A stretch of DNA of 64,000 nt, taken from Eubacterium plexicaudatum ASF492 (GTDB taxonomy: Bacteria > Bacillota > Clostridia > Lachnospirales > Lachnospiraceae). The notes under the pieces are model-generated. The model made no database searches and had not been told where the DNA came from. It was given only the letters and a program-made list of their open reading frames with translations. Within the stretch, counting starts at the first letter, position 1, and every line of letters begins with the position of its first letter. Location of the stretch: NCBI RefSeq assembly GCF_000364225.2, contig NZ_AQFT02000001.1, forward strand, positions 4,965,501 to 5,029,500. Reading direction: 5' to 3'. This document shows positions 17,705 to 25,526 of the stretch, in pieces. Both the position numbers and the translations under genes were made by a program.

Positions 17705-18517
17705 ATGAACATGAGAAAATCCATAATCGATTTTAATGAAAAAAAAGGATTCATCTGTGATATGGATGGTGTGATTTATCATGGCAATCAGATATTGCCA
17801 GGTGTTCCAGAATTCATCCAGTGGTTGCATGATGAAAAGAAAGAATATTTATTTTTGACAAATAATAGTGGATATACACCACGGGAATTAAATCAGAAAC
17901 TGGCAAGGATGGGACTTGATGTGCCAGAAGAACATTTTTATACCAGCGCATTGGCAACAGCCGCTTTTTTAAAGGAACAGGCGGCAGGCTGTTCAGCATT
18001 TGTGATAGGAGAAGCCGGTCTCTTAAATGCACTTTATGACGTTGGCATTACAATGAATGATGTAAATCCGGATTATGTTGTTGTGGGAGAGGGACGTTCC
18101 TATTCATTGGATACTTTAACGAAAGCAACGAATTTAGTTCTGAAGGGAGCTAAGCTGATTGGAGCAAACTCGGATGTTTCCGGACCGATCGAGAACGGAA
18201 TCGCTCCTGCCTGTCGTGCATTGATTGCACCCATTGAAATGGCAACAGGTACACAGGCATATTTCTGTGGGAAACCGAATCCACTGATGATGAGAACAGG
18301 ATTGAATATGCTTGGATGTCATTCAGCAGAAGCTGTAATGGTTGGGGATCGTATGGATACAGATGTGATTTCAGGAATGGAAAGTGGTATGTCTACTGTA
18401 TTGGTTCTCTCTGGATGTTCAACGAAGGATACACTCAAAACTTATGCTTATCTTCCGACAATGGTATTGAATGGAGTGGGAGATATCGCCAGTATGGCAA
18501 AAGCAAAAGAGGAATAG
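17705..18517 (+). CDS. HAD-IIA family sugar-phosphatase (NagD-like)
   Basis: A 270-residue HAD hydrolase. Motif I is CDMDGVIYHG near residue 20 (nucleophile and general-acid Asp), motif II is LFLTNNSG (Thr and Asn), motif III includes the Lys of FCGKPNPLM, and motif IV is MVGDRMDTDV near residue 205. The C2-type cap between motifs II and III identifies the NagD/AraL subgroup, which dephosphorylates small phosphosugars and glycolytic side products. The substrate cannot be set. Start choice: ATG 17705 or ATG 17711; both have only a modest ribosome site. Confidence 0.92.
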   Translation: MNMRKSIIDFNEKKGFICDMDGVIYHGNQILPGVPEFIQWLHDEKKEYLFLTNNSGYTPRELNQKLARMGLDVPEEHFYTSALATAAFLKEQAAGCSAFVIGEAGLLNALYDVGITMNDVNPDYVVVGEGRSYSLDTLTKATNLVLKGAKLIGANSDVSGPIENGIAPACRALIAPIEMATGTQAYFCGKPNPLMMRTGLNMLGCHSAEAVMVGDRMDTDVISGMESGMSTVLVLSGCSTKDTLKTYAYLPTMVLNGVGDIASMAKAKEE

Positions 18518-18549
18518 TGTGATTAGGCAAATACCAGGAGGTAAAGTAT

Positions 18550-19098
18550 ATGATGAAACTTGATAATTTTGTAGGAATGATGACAGGACATTTTGATAAT
18601 AAGGATCAATTTAAGAAAATGCAGGCAGAGGGGAAAACATATCCATATGCGGAACATGTAAATACAATCTGTAATGACAAAATAAATAACCTTCCTGAAG
18701 ATTTCAAAGGAAAATTTGTTGTTGAAGAGAGTTATTATGAAATTAATGGGAAACGTCATGCATCTCCACATCTTTTCCTTATCACGGAAATAGAACAGGG
18801 AATTTTACTTTCTTCTTATGAAATTCCAAAAGGAGAAGATAAAAATACATTTTCATATGATTCTATGAAGAATGTTGATTACTCTAAACTAGAAAAATCT
18901 GAAAAATTTACTCCGGCACTTTATCATGAAAAGGACGGAATCTGGGAGGGAGGCAGCACAAGCCAGTTCTCTCCGGTAATGACATTCAAACTTTGGGAAA
19001 AGTTTTCCAACAATTTTCTGGAAGTATCAGAAAGCATGGAAGTTAATGGAAAGAGAACTTTTGGATATGATGAACCAATAATTTATAAGCGTGTATAA
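18550..19098 (+). CDS. Uncharacterised protein, weak CpcT/CpeT-like resemblance
   Basis: A 182-residue soluble protein with AGGAGG seven bases before ATGATG (18550/18553). Residues 5-20 (DNFVGMMTGHFDNKDQFKKM) resemble the opening of the CpcT/CpeT fold, a calycin-like beta barrel first known from phycobilin lyases. Alternating hydrophobic strands later (HLFLITEIEQGILLSSYEI) fit a barrel. No phycobilin pathway is expected here, so only the fold, not the reaction, is suggested. It is likely cotranscribed with the phosphatase 32 bases upstream. Confidence 0.5.
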   Translation: MMKLDNFVGMMTGHFDNKDQFKKMQAEGKTYPYAEHVNTICNDKINNLPEDFKGKFVVEESYYEINGKRHASPHLFLITEIEQGILLSSYEIPKGEDKNTFSYDSMKNVDYSKLEKSEKFTPALYHEKDGIWEGGSTSQFSPVMTFKLWEKFSNNFLEVSESMEVNGKRTFGYDEPIIYKRV

Positions 19099-19191
19099 TC
19101 AAAGGTCTGCATATTGGGATAGACTTCAGTTTGTTTGTAAAAGAGCATTGAAAGCAAGTGCAAAAGCTGGCGGAGCGTCATTGATGATATA

Positions 19192-19357
19192 CTAGAGCGT
19201 GTTTGAAAATTCATTCCCGCCAGATGCACGCCCCACTTCGCGGGAGATTTGAGCCAAATTCAGGTTACATAGCCCACTATGCGCCCTTCATTTGGCTCAA
19301 ATCTCCCACAAATTGTGACGCACATCTGTCAGAAAGCAATTTTCAAACACGCTCTAG
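19192..19357. mobile_element. MITE-like palindromic element, 166 bp
   Basis: A perfect 20-bp terminal inverted repeat (CTAGAGCGTGTTTGAAAATT at 19192-19211, complement at 19338-19357) encloses a second perfect 18-bp inverted repeat (19242-19259 with 19290-19307). The whole element can fold into one long hairpin. It encodes no protein. The form fits a non-autonomous inverted-repeat element or a large REP-like sequence. No target duplication longer than two bases was visible. Confidence 0.75.
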
Positions 19358-19466
19358 AAGGGTAAGCAGATAAGTAAAATTTGTAATATTACAGATTGGA
19401 ATAGAGGGACTCTGAACAGGAGACTATGAGAAAATCTCTGTAAATTAGATTCTTCTATGATAATGA

Positions 19467-19505
19467 GGGTGAGAAGTTTACAAATCAGGCTTTTCACCCT
19501 TGTTT
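19467..19505 (+). terminator. Hairpin with T-rich 3' side
   Basis: AGGGTGAGAAG pairs with CTTTTCACCCTT (one G-T pair), followed by GTTTTAT. It lies between the MITE-like element and the convergent HTH gene. Otherwise 19358-19562 shows nothing recognisable. Confidence 0.5.
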
Positions 19506-19562
19506 TATATATAACAGTTATTGCCAGGCATGTCCTGAACAGGGAATCTCTGATTCCCCAGT

Positions 19563-19763
19563 TCAATCCGCTACATGAAATACATCTTCTACCAGCATAT
19601 TAAAGTACTTTGATATCCGCAGCATAAATTCGGCAGATGGGGTACTGTCCCCACGTTCTATCCTGCCGACAGTTTTGGTACTGTATCCGATAGCAGCGGC
19701 AAGGTCATCCTGGTAAATGCCTCGTTGTTCACGGATTTCTCTGATATTATTGGTAACCGCCAT
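19563..19763 (-). CDS. Small XRE/Cro-like HTH protein
   Basis: ATG at 19763 with GAAGGG upstream gives 66 residues; an upstream in-frame start at 19829 lacks a ribosome site. The protein is a single HTH_3 domain: IREIREQRGIYQDDLAAAIG then YSTKTVGRIERGDSTPS. It resembles the compact Cro-type regulators common in integrative elements. It lies downstream of, and in the same direction as, the S24 repressor gene, with an 84-base gap. Confidence 0.82.
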   Translation of the reverse strand: MAVTNNIREIREQRGIYQDDLAAAIGYSTKTVGRIERGDSTPSAEFMLRISKYFNMLVEDVFHVAD

Positions 19764-19847
19764 AAAGATCCCTTCTTTCAGTTCTATAGATATTTTCTTA
19801 TTGTCAATTATGCAAAATAATGTGTCCAATAAAAAGGACTTGCAATT

Positions 19848-20581
19848 TTATCGGCAATGTCCTGTGATAGCAGAAGCATCAGATTTTCCAAGAACTTTTC
19901 CAAATATGTCTAAGCGGTCATTTTCACTAACCTTGATAGGTGCATACTTTTCATTAAGTGAGATAAGGAAAATTCCGTCTTTATCGTTTTGTAATTTCTT
20001 AATATAGGCTTCTCCGTTTAGAGCGAAGATGCCGATTTCTCCATTAGCAACAGATTCCTGTTGTAATACCCATGCAATCTGACCATCGTGGAATTCAGGT
20101 TCCATACTGTCACCACTAATGCGTACACCGAAAGTAGTATCTTCCGGCAGGATAGATTCATCTATGCGTACAGTATCTTTCGGTCCGTCTATAAGGAAGT
20201 TACCGGTTCCGGCTGATACGGCATTTTCAAAAATATCAATGCTACGGAATGGAATTATCTTAGCAGTCTGCTTTTCATACATTCCGGATGCGTGGAGCAG
20301 ATTGATATAATCCATAGCTTTTTCCCTGCCTTCATCAGTTAGTGATGAGAAAGAATCGGCAGGATTTACTCCAAAATATGCTTCATACATGTTAGTAATA
20401 CCAAGGATTCTACACACTTTGTAAAATATGGTAACGCTCGGCTCAGCAAGATTTCTCTCCCAGTTGGATATGGCTTTATAGGAAATGGTAATGCCTTCCT
20501 TTGCCAGTTCATCAGCGAGATCCTGTTGGAGCAAGCCTTTCTTTTTCTATATGTTGAAATGATTTCTCCGATTGAGTACAT
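19848..20581 (-). pseudogene. LexA/CI-like repressor: HTH plus S24 peptidase, frameshift in the N-terminus
   Basis: The start is at 20581 (MYSIGEIISTYRKRK), but the frame is lost at codon ~15. The main frame resumes as LLQQDLADELAKEGITISYK, which is helix 2-3 of the HTH. Adding one A on the coding strand (T run at 20542-20546) joins them. The C-terminal half is an S24 protease domain: an Ala-Gly cleavage site (AVSAGTGNF), Ser in ISGDSMEPE and Lys in EAYIKKLQ. RecA-triggered self-cleavage is expected from the family. It is divergent from the Y-family polymerase gene and probably represses it. Confidence 0.83.
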
Positions 20582-20636
20582 ACATACGCCTCTTTTCTTT
20601 CATTTTGTTGATTTCAAATGTCTCTTTTCACTCCAT

Positions 20637-20665
20637 AGTATATAGCAATAGTGCCAATTATTCAA
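20637..20665 (-). promoter_or_regulatory. Predicted promoter of the S24 repressor gene
   Basis: On the minus strand, TTGAAT (20660-20665) and TATACT (20637-20642) are separated by 17 bases, 56 bases from the repressor start. Confidence 0.5.
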
Positions 20666-20693
20666 GTTAAAAATCCAATATAATGAGAAAAAG

Positions 20694-20737
20694 GACACAT
20701 GTGTCTGTTGACAGTCGATTATTCTTGGGGTTATACT
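20694..20737 (+). promoter_or_regulatory. Palindromic operator and promoter of the Y-family polymerase operon
   Basis: GACACATGTGTC (20694-20705) is a perfect 12-bp palindrome lying two bases before TTGACA (20708-20713), with TATACT 18 bases on (20732-20737). An operator touching the -35 box of a damage-type operon, divergent from an S24 repressor, suggests SOS-like control by that repressor. No second copy of the palindrome was seen nearby. Confidence 0.62.
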
Positions 20738-20816
20738 ATGCCCTGTAAGGAACATTACTCATATACTTGGACTAAAGGTTATGGTAGTGACAGATTAAAT
20801 GCAGGAGGTGATGCAG

Positions 20817-22064
20817 ATGGGAGACAGGGTAATACTTCATTCAGATATCAACTGTTGTTATGCTTCGATTGAACATTTGCATCATCCTGAGCTTGCAGGA
20901 AAGCCACTGGCAGTAGGCGGTGACCCGGAGGCAAGACATGGGATTGTCTTAACAGCCGACTATATTGCCAAAAAGTACGGTGTGAAAACAGGAATGGCAC
21001 TCTGGCAGGCAAAGCAAGTCTGTCCGGACATAACATTTGTATCACCAAGAATGGACTTATATCTTCGATTTTCAAGGATGGCTCATGAGATATATGCAGA
21101 ATATACGGACAGACAGGAGCCATATGGAATTGATGAGTGCTGGCTTGATGTGACAGGGAGCAGCTTCCTTAAAGGGGATGGATTGCTCATTGCACAGGAA
21201 ATCAGCAGGAGAATGAAGTCAGAGCTTGGCATCACAGTGAGTGTTGGTGTTTCTTTCAATAAGATATTTGCAAAGCTTGGTTCAGATTATAAGAAGCCTG
21301 ATGCAATCACAACTATGTATAAGAGTGAGTTTAAGCAGAAGGCTTGGTCACTTCCAGTGGCAGATCTTCTATACGTTGGCAAAAGTACGAACAGAAAGCT
21401 TGCATTATTTGGTATTAAAACCATAGGTGATCTTGCAAGGGCAGATGAAGATGTGCTTAACAGTCACCTTGGAAAGATGGGCAGTATCTTATGGTCTTTT
21501 GCTAATGGCTATGATGATTCACCTGTCAAGCTGGAGAATACCCACGCTCCAATCAAATCGGTGGGAAACAGCACAACGACACCAAAGGATTTAGTATGCG
21601 ATGAGGATGTAAAGATTGTTCTTTATATTCTGGCTGAGAGTGTTGCAGCAAGACTTCGTGAGAATGGATTCCGGTGCAGAGTGGTTGAGATAAGTGTCAG
21701 GGATAATGAGTTATTCTCTTTTACCCGTCAGAAAAAGATTGACCATGCAACTAATATCACCGGAGAGATAGCTGCATATGCTTATCAGATATTTAAGGAA
21801 AACTATAACTGGAGCAAGCCAATCCGCAGTGTTGGTGTCCGAGGTGCAGACCTAGTAACAGATAATTATTGGGAACTGATTGATTTGTTCTCAAGTGTGG
21901 AGAAGCGTGAAAAGCAGATGAAGATGGATTCGGCGGTGGATGAGATACGCAGAAGATTTGGATTTTACAGTATCCAGAGGGGACTCATGTACCGGGACAG
22001 GATTCTGTCGGCAGTCAATGCAAAAGAAGAATACACAGTACATCCACATGGGTATTTTGGATAA
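20817..22064 (+). CDS. Y-family DNA polymerase (DinB/UmuC type)
   Basis: ATG 20817 sits eight bases after AGGAGG, which rules out the upstream in-frame ATGs at 20799 and 20811. The ~415-residue protein has the Y-family palm: HSDINCCYASIE (first Asp) and YGIDECWLDVTG (catalytic Asp-Glu). Helix-hairpin-helix DNA contacts follow (KLALFGIKTIGDLARAD), then the little-finger domain (IKSVGNSTTTPKDL). It performs error-prone translesion synthesis. It heads an operon with a LexA-DNA-binding-domain protein and a small protein, a set often carried by Clostridia integrative elements. Confidence 0.94.
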   Translation: MGDRVILHSDINCCYASIEHLHHPELAGKPLAVGGDPEARHGIVLTADYIAKKYGVKTGMALWQAKQVCPDITFVSPRMDLYLRFSRMAHEIYAEYTDRQEPYGIDECWLDVTGSSFLKGDGLLIAQEISRRMKSELGITVSVGVSFNKIFAKLGSDYKKPDAITTMYKSEFKQKAWSLPVADLLYVGKSTNRKLALFGIKTIGDLARADEDVLNSHLGKMGSILWSFANGYDDSPVKLENTHAPIKSVGNSTTTPKDLVCDEDVKIVLYILAESVAARLRENGFRCRVVEISVRDNELFSFTRQKKIDHATNITGEIAAYAYQIFKENYNWSKPIRSVGVRGADLVTDNYWELIDLFSSVEKREKQMKMDSAVDEIRRRFGFYSIQRGLMYRDRILSAVNAKEEYTVHPHGYFG

Positions 22065-22079
22065 AGAGGGAGGCGGAAC

Positions 22080-22319
22080 ATGAGCGAAGCAGCAAGAATT
22101 GATCTGGTAGACAGAGCACCATTGACGGAGAAACAGCAGAATGTGTATGAAAGCATTATGCAATATCAGCGTGTGAATGGTTATGCTCCTACTATCAGGG
22201 AGATATGCAAGATGGTAGGGGCATCGACTTCAAGTGTTTATGCACATCTGAAAATATTAGAAGAAAAAGGCTATATAGCAAGGAAGATGGATGCTTCCAG
22301 AGCAATAGCAATCTTGTAA
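22080..22319 (+). CDS. LexA-type winged-helix DNA-binding domain only
   Basis: A 79-residue protein equal to the N-terminal domain of LexA: LTEKQQNVYESIMQYQRVNG, then YAPTIREICKMVGASTSSVY and a wing LEEKGYIARKMDASRAIAIL. It lacks the S24 protease half, so it cannot self-cleave; it could compete for operators or need a partner for induction. It begins 15 bases after the polymerase stop with GGAGG upstream, so it is in the same operon. Confidence 0.88.
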   Translation: MSEAARIDLVDRAPLTEKQQNVYESIMQYQRVNGYAPTIREICKMVGASTSSVYAHLKILEEKGYIARKMDASRAIAIL

Positions 22320-22333
22320 GGAAGGTGATTATA

Positions 22334-22579
22334 TTGAGCAATAAGGTATATGTTGATGTACTTGCAGAGTTTTCAAAGGACGGACTGCTCATTCCCAAAG
22401 AGATAACATGGGAAGATGGCAGAAAGTATGAGATTACACAAGTAAAAGACAAGCGCAGAGCAGCCAGTACAAGAGCTGGTGGAGTTGGAGAGCGTTATAC
22501 CTGTGTGGTAGATGGAAAGGAAATATTCCTTTTCTATGAAGATAACAATATGTGGTTTATGGAAAGAGCCGGAGCCTGA
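22334..22579 (+). CDS. Small conserved protein of the polymerase operon
   Basis: TTG 22334 follows GGAAGGTGATT at a normal distance and gives 81 residues (SNKVYVDVLAEFSKDGLLIP). The frame is open further upstream without a ribosome site. The protein looks all-beta (WEDGRKYEITQVKDKRRAAS, ERYTCVVDGKEIFLFYEDNN), like the small barrel proteins that commonly follow UmuC/LexA-like genes in these elements. No function is known. Confidence 0.68.
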   Translation: MSNKVYVDVLAEFSKDGLLIPKEITWEDGRKYEITQVKDKRRAASTRAGGVGERYTCVVDGKEIFLFYEDNNMWFMERAGA

Positions 22580-22587
22580 TGTGATTG

Positions 22588-22690
22588 TGTGCTGACAGCA
22601 CAATTCATATCAGTTGGCTTTAGATCAGCAAAGCCGAGGAATGTGCAGACATTCATCGGAACTCCCGGCAAAAGGCTTGCAAAGGTGATT
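22588..22690 (+). other. Run of short hairpins between the polymerase operon and a zinc-ribbon gene
   Basis: Within 22580-22734, which has no gene, several consecutive stems can be drawn: TGTGCTG/CAGCACA (22588-22602), GGCTTT/AAAGCC (22616-22635) and GAATGT/ACATTC (about 22639-22654), plus a possible AAAGG/CCTTT pair near 22680-22700. This could be a structured leader or a small RNA; no known family was recognised. Confidence 0.35.
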
Positions 22691-22755
22691 TCCCTTTCCT
22701 TTACGAGTACAGAATTGTAGATTGATGATTTTGTATGAATAAGGAGCGAACTGAA

Positions 22756-22959
22756 TTGAACAGAAAGATAGAAATTAGATGCAGGAGAGCAAACTGCAAC
22801 AAGTTATTTATGAATTATTTTCCTACCGGAGAGAATAATGGACTTTATCTGGCGGGAATCGAATTAAAGTGTGAGAAGTGCAAACGAGTTCTTCGACTCA
22901 AGAATTATACCGAAGAGGTATTGATTGAGCATACCATTGATGGTGTGTTTCGAGTGTAG
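22756..22959 (+). CDS. Com-like zinc-ribbon protein
   Basis: TTG 22756 lies nine bases after AAGGAG and is preferred over ATG 22735, which would place that site inside the gene. The ~67-residue protein has two Cys pairs (IRCRRANCNKLF and LKCEKCKRVLRL), a zinc-ribbon spacing resembling phage Mu Com, a translational activator. The role here is unknown. A strong terminator follows at 23032. Confidence 0.68.
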   Translation: MNRKIEIRCRRANCNKLFMNYFPTGENNGLYLAGIELKCEKCKRVLRLKNYTEEVLIEHTIDGVFRV

Positions 22960-23031
22960 TGACAAATAACAATTAAATGAATGGCACCACCTGATAAGGG
23001 CGGCTCATTATTATGAGTGATAGCACCACAG

Positions 23032-23082
23032 ACGCAGGGGAAAGAATCCAGTTATGGACTGGACTTCTTACCCTGCGTTTTT
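23032..23082 (+). terminator. Strong rho-independent terminator
   Basis: ACGCAGGG (23032-23039) pairs with CCCTGCGT (23071-23078), with an inner TCCAG/CTGGA stem, followed by TTTT. Confidence 0.88.
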
Positions 23083-23149
23083 ACTTTTGCAGAATTATAA
23101 AAGAAGTCATTCTACCCTCCCTTAACCGAGCTGGATTCAGCCGGAAAGG

Positions 23150-23479
23150 ATGAAGGAAATGCAGAACTTTTATTTTACTGAAAATGATATGAAAGGTATG
23201 GGAAAGAGAATTCAAAATTTGAGAAAAAGTAAAGGAATCAAAGCTATAGATTTTGCCGATATAATAGGTATAGGTAAGGATCAGCTGTCTAGAATTGAAA
23301 ATGGTAAGGTGGTATGTAAAACAGAATATTTGTTTACTATTGCAAGACAACTGGAAATAACAACAGATTATCTGCTGTATGGAGATGATTTTAACAAAGA
23401 AAAAACCGCTTCTGCTATAATGGACTTATCACCTGAAATGCAGGACAAGATATTGAAAATAATTGAGATATTGAAATAG
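23150..23479 (+). CDS. XRE family HTH regulator
   Basis: A ~109-residue protein; ATG 23150 and ATG 23159 are both usable. The HTH covers residues ~18-72: MGKRIQNLRKSKGIKAIDFA, GIGKDQLSRIENGKVVCKTE, then LEITTDYLLYGD, which is the SinR/CI-type ending. The tail (SPEMQDKILKIIEILK) is a dimerisation-type helix. It lies 18 bases before the 410-residue unknown gene, so it probably controls that gene. It is related to the HTH protein at 25003 (same TEYLFTIA/TEYLYTIA and DYLLYG motifs), suggesting an old duplication. Confidence 0.86.
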   Translation: MKEMQNFYFTENDMKGMGKRIQNLRKSKGIKAIDFADIIGIGKDQLSRIENGKVVCKTEYLFTIARQLEITTDYLLYGDDFNKEKTASAIMDLSPEMQDKILKIIEILK

Positions 23480-23497
23480 AGAAAGAAGGTATTAAGA

Positions 23498-24730
23498 ATG
23501 GCAAAGAAGAGTAAACGTAGGAAGGCGGATTTTTCAGTCGAAGAAATGGCTGAAAAGAGTGGCTGCAAAACTAAAATGACCTTTATGAATCGTTTAAAAG
23601 AAGTATGCGAATTCTATGAAATAGACATAAATTCATTTAAGATGGATGGTGATACAAAAGGTGGAGAGAGTTATTTTCCGGCTGAGTGTGGAGAATTGCT
23701 GGCTATACTGGTAAAGGGATATACCTGTAACCCCGGAATGAAAAAAGAAAGAGTAACCCATGCTGTAACCATATCTGAGATTGGTGAGTACTATGAATCT
23801 ATAATGGAAGACATAGAAAAATTGCCAGTAGAGCTAAGAGAATTGGTATATTCGTTGCCTAGTTATTTTACAACGAGACGGATACAAATATGGTTAGATC
23901 GATTAACGCCAATATTGACAAAGTTCGTATACAGTTACTTGGCTGAAAGAGGAGATGATATAGGTGCATTATTGCAGAGAATCTGCGTGGATGCAGATAA
24001 AGCAAGTTATGATATGTTTTGGAATTATAGTTTTATTGAAAAGGCAAAAGAGTTGAATTGGCAATATGAAAAAGAACAATATGAAGAAATGTTGTTATTT
24101 TTACTAGGAAACGATTATGAAAAAGTACATAAATTAGAAGAATCAATAAATCATCAAAATATAAGTATTGATTATGGGATTGCCAATCTGATAAAGCGAT
24201 TGAATAAGGACACTGATAGAATAAAAGAAAAAATTCTTGATGATCAAATTGGAAGAGAAGAGAGTCCAATAGAATATGATATGTCCAGAGATGATTACTA
24301 CAGAGAAATTGTTAGTCAGTATTTAAATGGTGGTGACTTAAATATGAAAATGTCCACACTTGAGAAGTATGAAAATGGTGCTCGTGGATGGAAAACGATA
24401 GAAGAACGTATATTATCACCAGAAGGATATATGCCAGAAGGCGTTCATATGACATATGAAGAAGAATTGTCATACAGGAAAAAATCTATTGAAATGCTTG
24501 AGAAAAAGCTGGAAGAAGAAAAGTTATCACTTAAGCAATTTGAGGAAGCCAGTGATGAGTTTAAGAGGTCTCGGAATGAAAAAAACACTGTGCTAACTTT
24601 AGAAGAAATAAATGATGGCTATATTAAAAAGTGTAATATGGTCAGTAAAACACAAGATAAACTTGCTCAGAAAACAAATGAGTTTGCAGGGCAAGTGTTG
24701 TGGAATTTTCTGAATCCTAATAATAAATAA
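23498..24730 (+). CDS. 410-residue protein of unknown function, HTH-like N-terminus and C-terminal coiled coil
   Basis: Begins MAKKSKRRKADFSVEEMAEK, where residues ~11-75 resemble a MerR/phage-type HTH (SVEEMAEKSGCKTKMTFMNR, then YFPAECGELLAIL). A long helical middle follows (~95-290; RRIQIWLDRLTPILTKFVYS), then a strongly charged coiled coil (YRKKSIEMLEKKLEEEKLSL) to the end. No catalytic motif was found. AAGAAGG precedes the start. It pairs with the XRE gene upstream and ends at a terminator, so the two form an independent regulator-plus-effector-like cassette inside the element. Base composition is more A-rich than the flanking genes. Confidence 0.6.
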   Translation: MAKKSKRRKADFSVEEMAEKSGCKTKMTFMNRLKEVCEFYEIDINSFKMDGDTKGGESYFPAECGELLAILVKGYTCNPGMKKERVTHAVTISEIGEYYESIMEDIEKLPVELRELVYSLPSYFTTRRIQIWLDRLTPILTKFVYSYLAERGDDIGALLQRICVDADKASYDMFWNYSFIEKAKELNWQYEKEQYEEMLLFLLGNDYEKVHKLEESINHQNISIDYGIANLIKRLNKDTDRIKEKILDDQIGREESPIEYDMSRDDYYREIVSQYLNGGDLNMKMSTLEKYENGARGWKTIEERILSPEGYMPEGVHMTYEEELSYRKKSIEMLEKKLEEEKLSLKQFEEASDEFKRSRNEKNTVLTLEEINDGYIKKCNMVSKTQDKLAQKTNEFAGQVLWNFLNPNNK

Positions 24731-24786
24731 AAATATATAAACATTTTTTGCTTAAATCTTTTGCAATATGAATGTGTCCTATAATT

Positions 24787-24824
24787 ATGCCAGATCGAGG
24801 TTGAATCCCTATCTGGCATTTTTT
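24787..24824 (+). terminator. Rho-independent terminator
   Basis: ATGCCAGAT (24787-24795) pairs with ATCTGGCAT (24811-24819), followed by a six-T run. Confidence 0.85.
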
Positions 24825-24840
24825 AATTGGAGGTGAGCGT

Positions 24841-24972
24841 ATGTCATTAGTTGACGAGGACGAATTAGAGTGTGAATACTGTGGAAATATTGGATTAATT
24901 CTGATTGGAGATATTGACGTAGAATGTCCATGTTGTGGTGCGGAGTATTCTCTGATCGATGAGGTAGAGTAA
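24841..24972 (+). CDS. 43-residue double-CXXC zinc-ribbon protein
   Basis: ATG 24841 with GGAGGTGAG upstream. The protein is acidic, with ECEYCGN and VECPCCGAEY forming a four-Cys zinc ribbon separated by about 14 residues. Single-ribbon proteins of this size occur in phages and integrative elements; the function is unknown. It is followed after 30 bases by an HTH gene and is probably cotranscribed with it. Confidence 0.7.
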   Translation: MSLVDEDELECEYCGNIGLILIGDIDVECPCCGAEYSLIDEVE

Positions 24973-25002
24973 ATAAAATTGGATGAGAAAGGAGGTGAAA
25001 AC

Positions 25003-25335
25003 GTGGCTCTCGTTCCAGTACTTACGAATAAAGATATCCAGGAAATTGGGCATCGAATTGAATGTTGTAGAAAAAGTGTAGGACTTTCAAAGCAGGAGAT
25101 GGCTGATAACATTGGACTTGGTTATGAGCAGTATAGGCGTATTGAAAGTGGTAAAGTTTTGATAAAAACAGAATATCTTTACACAATAGCTTGTATGCTT
25201 CGAGTTTCAGTGGACTATCTTTTATATGGTACTGAGAACTGGAGTGGAAGTCAAAAACTGAAAGAGATATTAAATAGCTTGACACCAGAAGATGTAAAAC
25301 GTGCAGAGAAAGTTTTATCGGCTGTTTTTGAGTAG
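25003..25335 (+). CDS. XRE family HTH regulator
   Basis: GTG 25003 has AGGAGG seven bases upstream, a better start than TTG 24979. The 110-residue protein has HTH residues ~15-75 (IGHRIECCRKSVGLSKQEMA, then LGYEQYRRIESGKVLIKTEY) and the typical VSVDYLLYG end. The C-terminal helix is LTPEDVKRAEKVLSAVFE. A terminator lies 21 bases after its stop, closing a two-gene unit with the zinc-ribbon gene. It is similar in layout to the regulator at 23150. Confidence 0.86.
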   Translation: MALVPVLTNKDIQEIGHRIECCRKSVGLSKQEMADNIGLGYEQYRRIESGKVLIKTEYLYTIACMLRVSVDYLLYGTENWSGSQKLKEILNSLTPEDVKRAEKVLSAVFE

Positions 25336-25356
25336 AATAGCCTATTAGTATTAATG

Positions 25357-25379
25357 CGACTTAAGAAGTCGTCTTTTTT
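25357..25379 (+). terminator. Rho-independent terminator
   Basis: CGACTT (25357-25362) pairs with AAGTCG (25366-25371), followed by TCTTTTTT. Confidence 0.75.
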
Positions 25380-25526
25380 CAATTTATACGACTTACAAGG
25401 TCGAGATAGATTTGTTAATTGGCGGTATCATAAATATGTGCTTGAGATACAGCACAGTCACCCGGAGAGGTGAGGGCCCAATAATCTCTCCTTTAGAAAA
25501 TATCATTTTATAAGGAGAACAAGGTA

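Noticed and set aside
25440..25500. Possible riboswitch or attenuator from GGAGAG/CTCTCC before the gene at 25527.
   Set aside because: Only a short six-bp stem was seen, with no terminator or known aptamer features.
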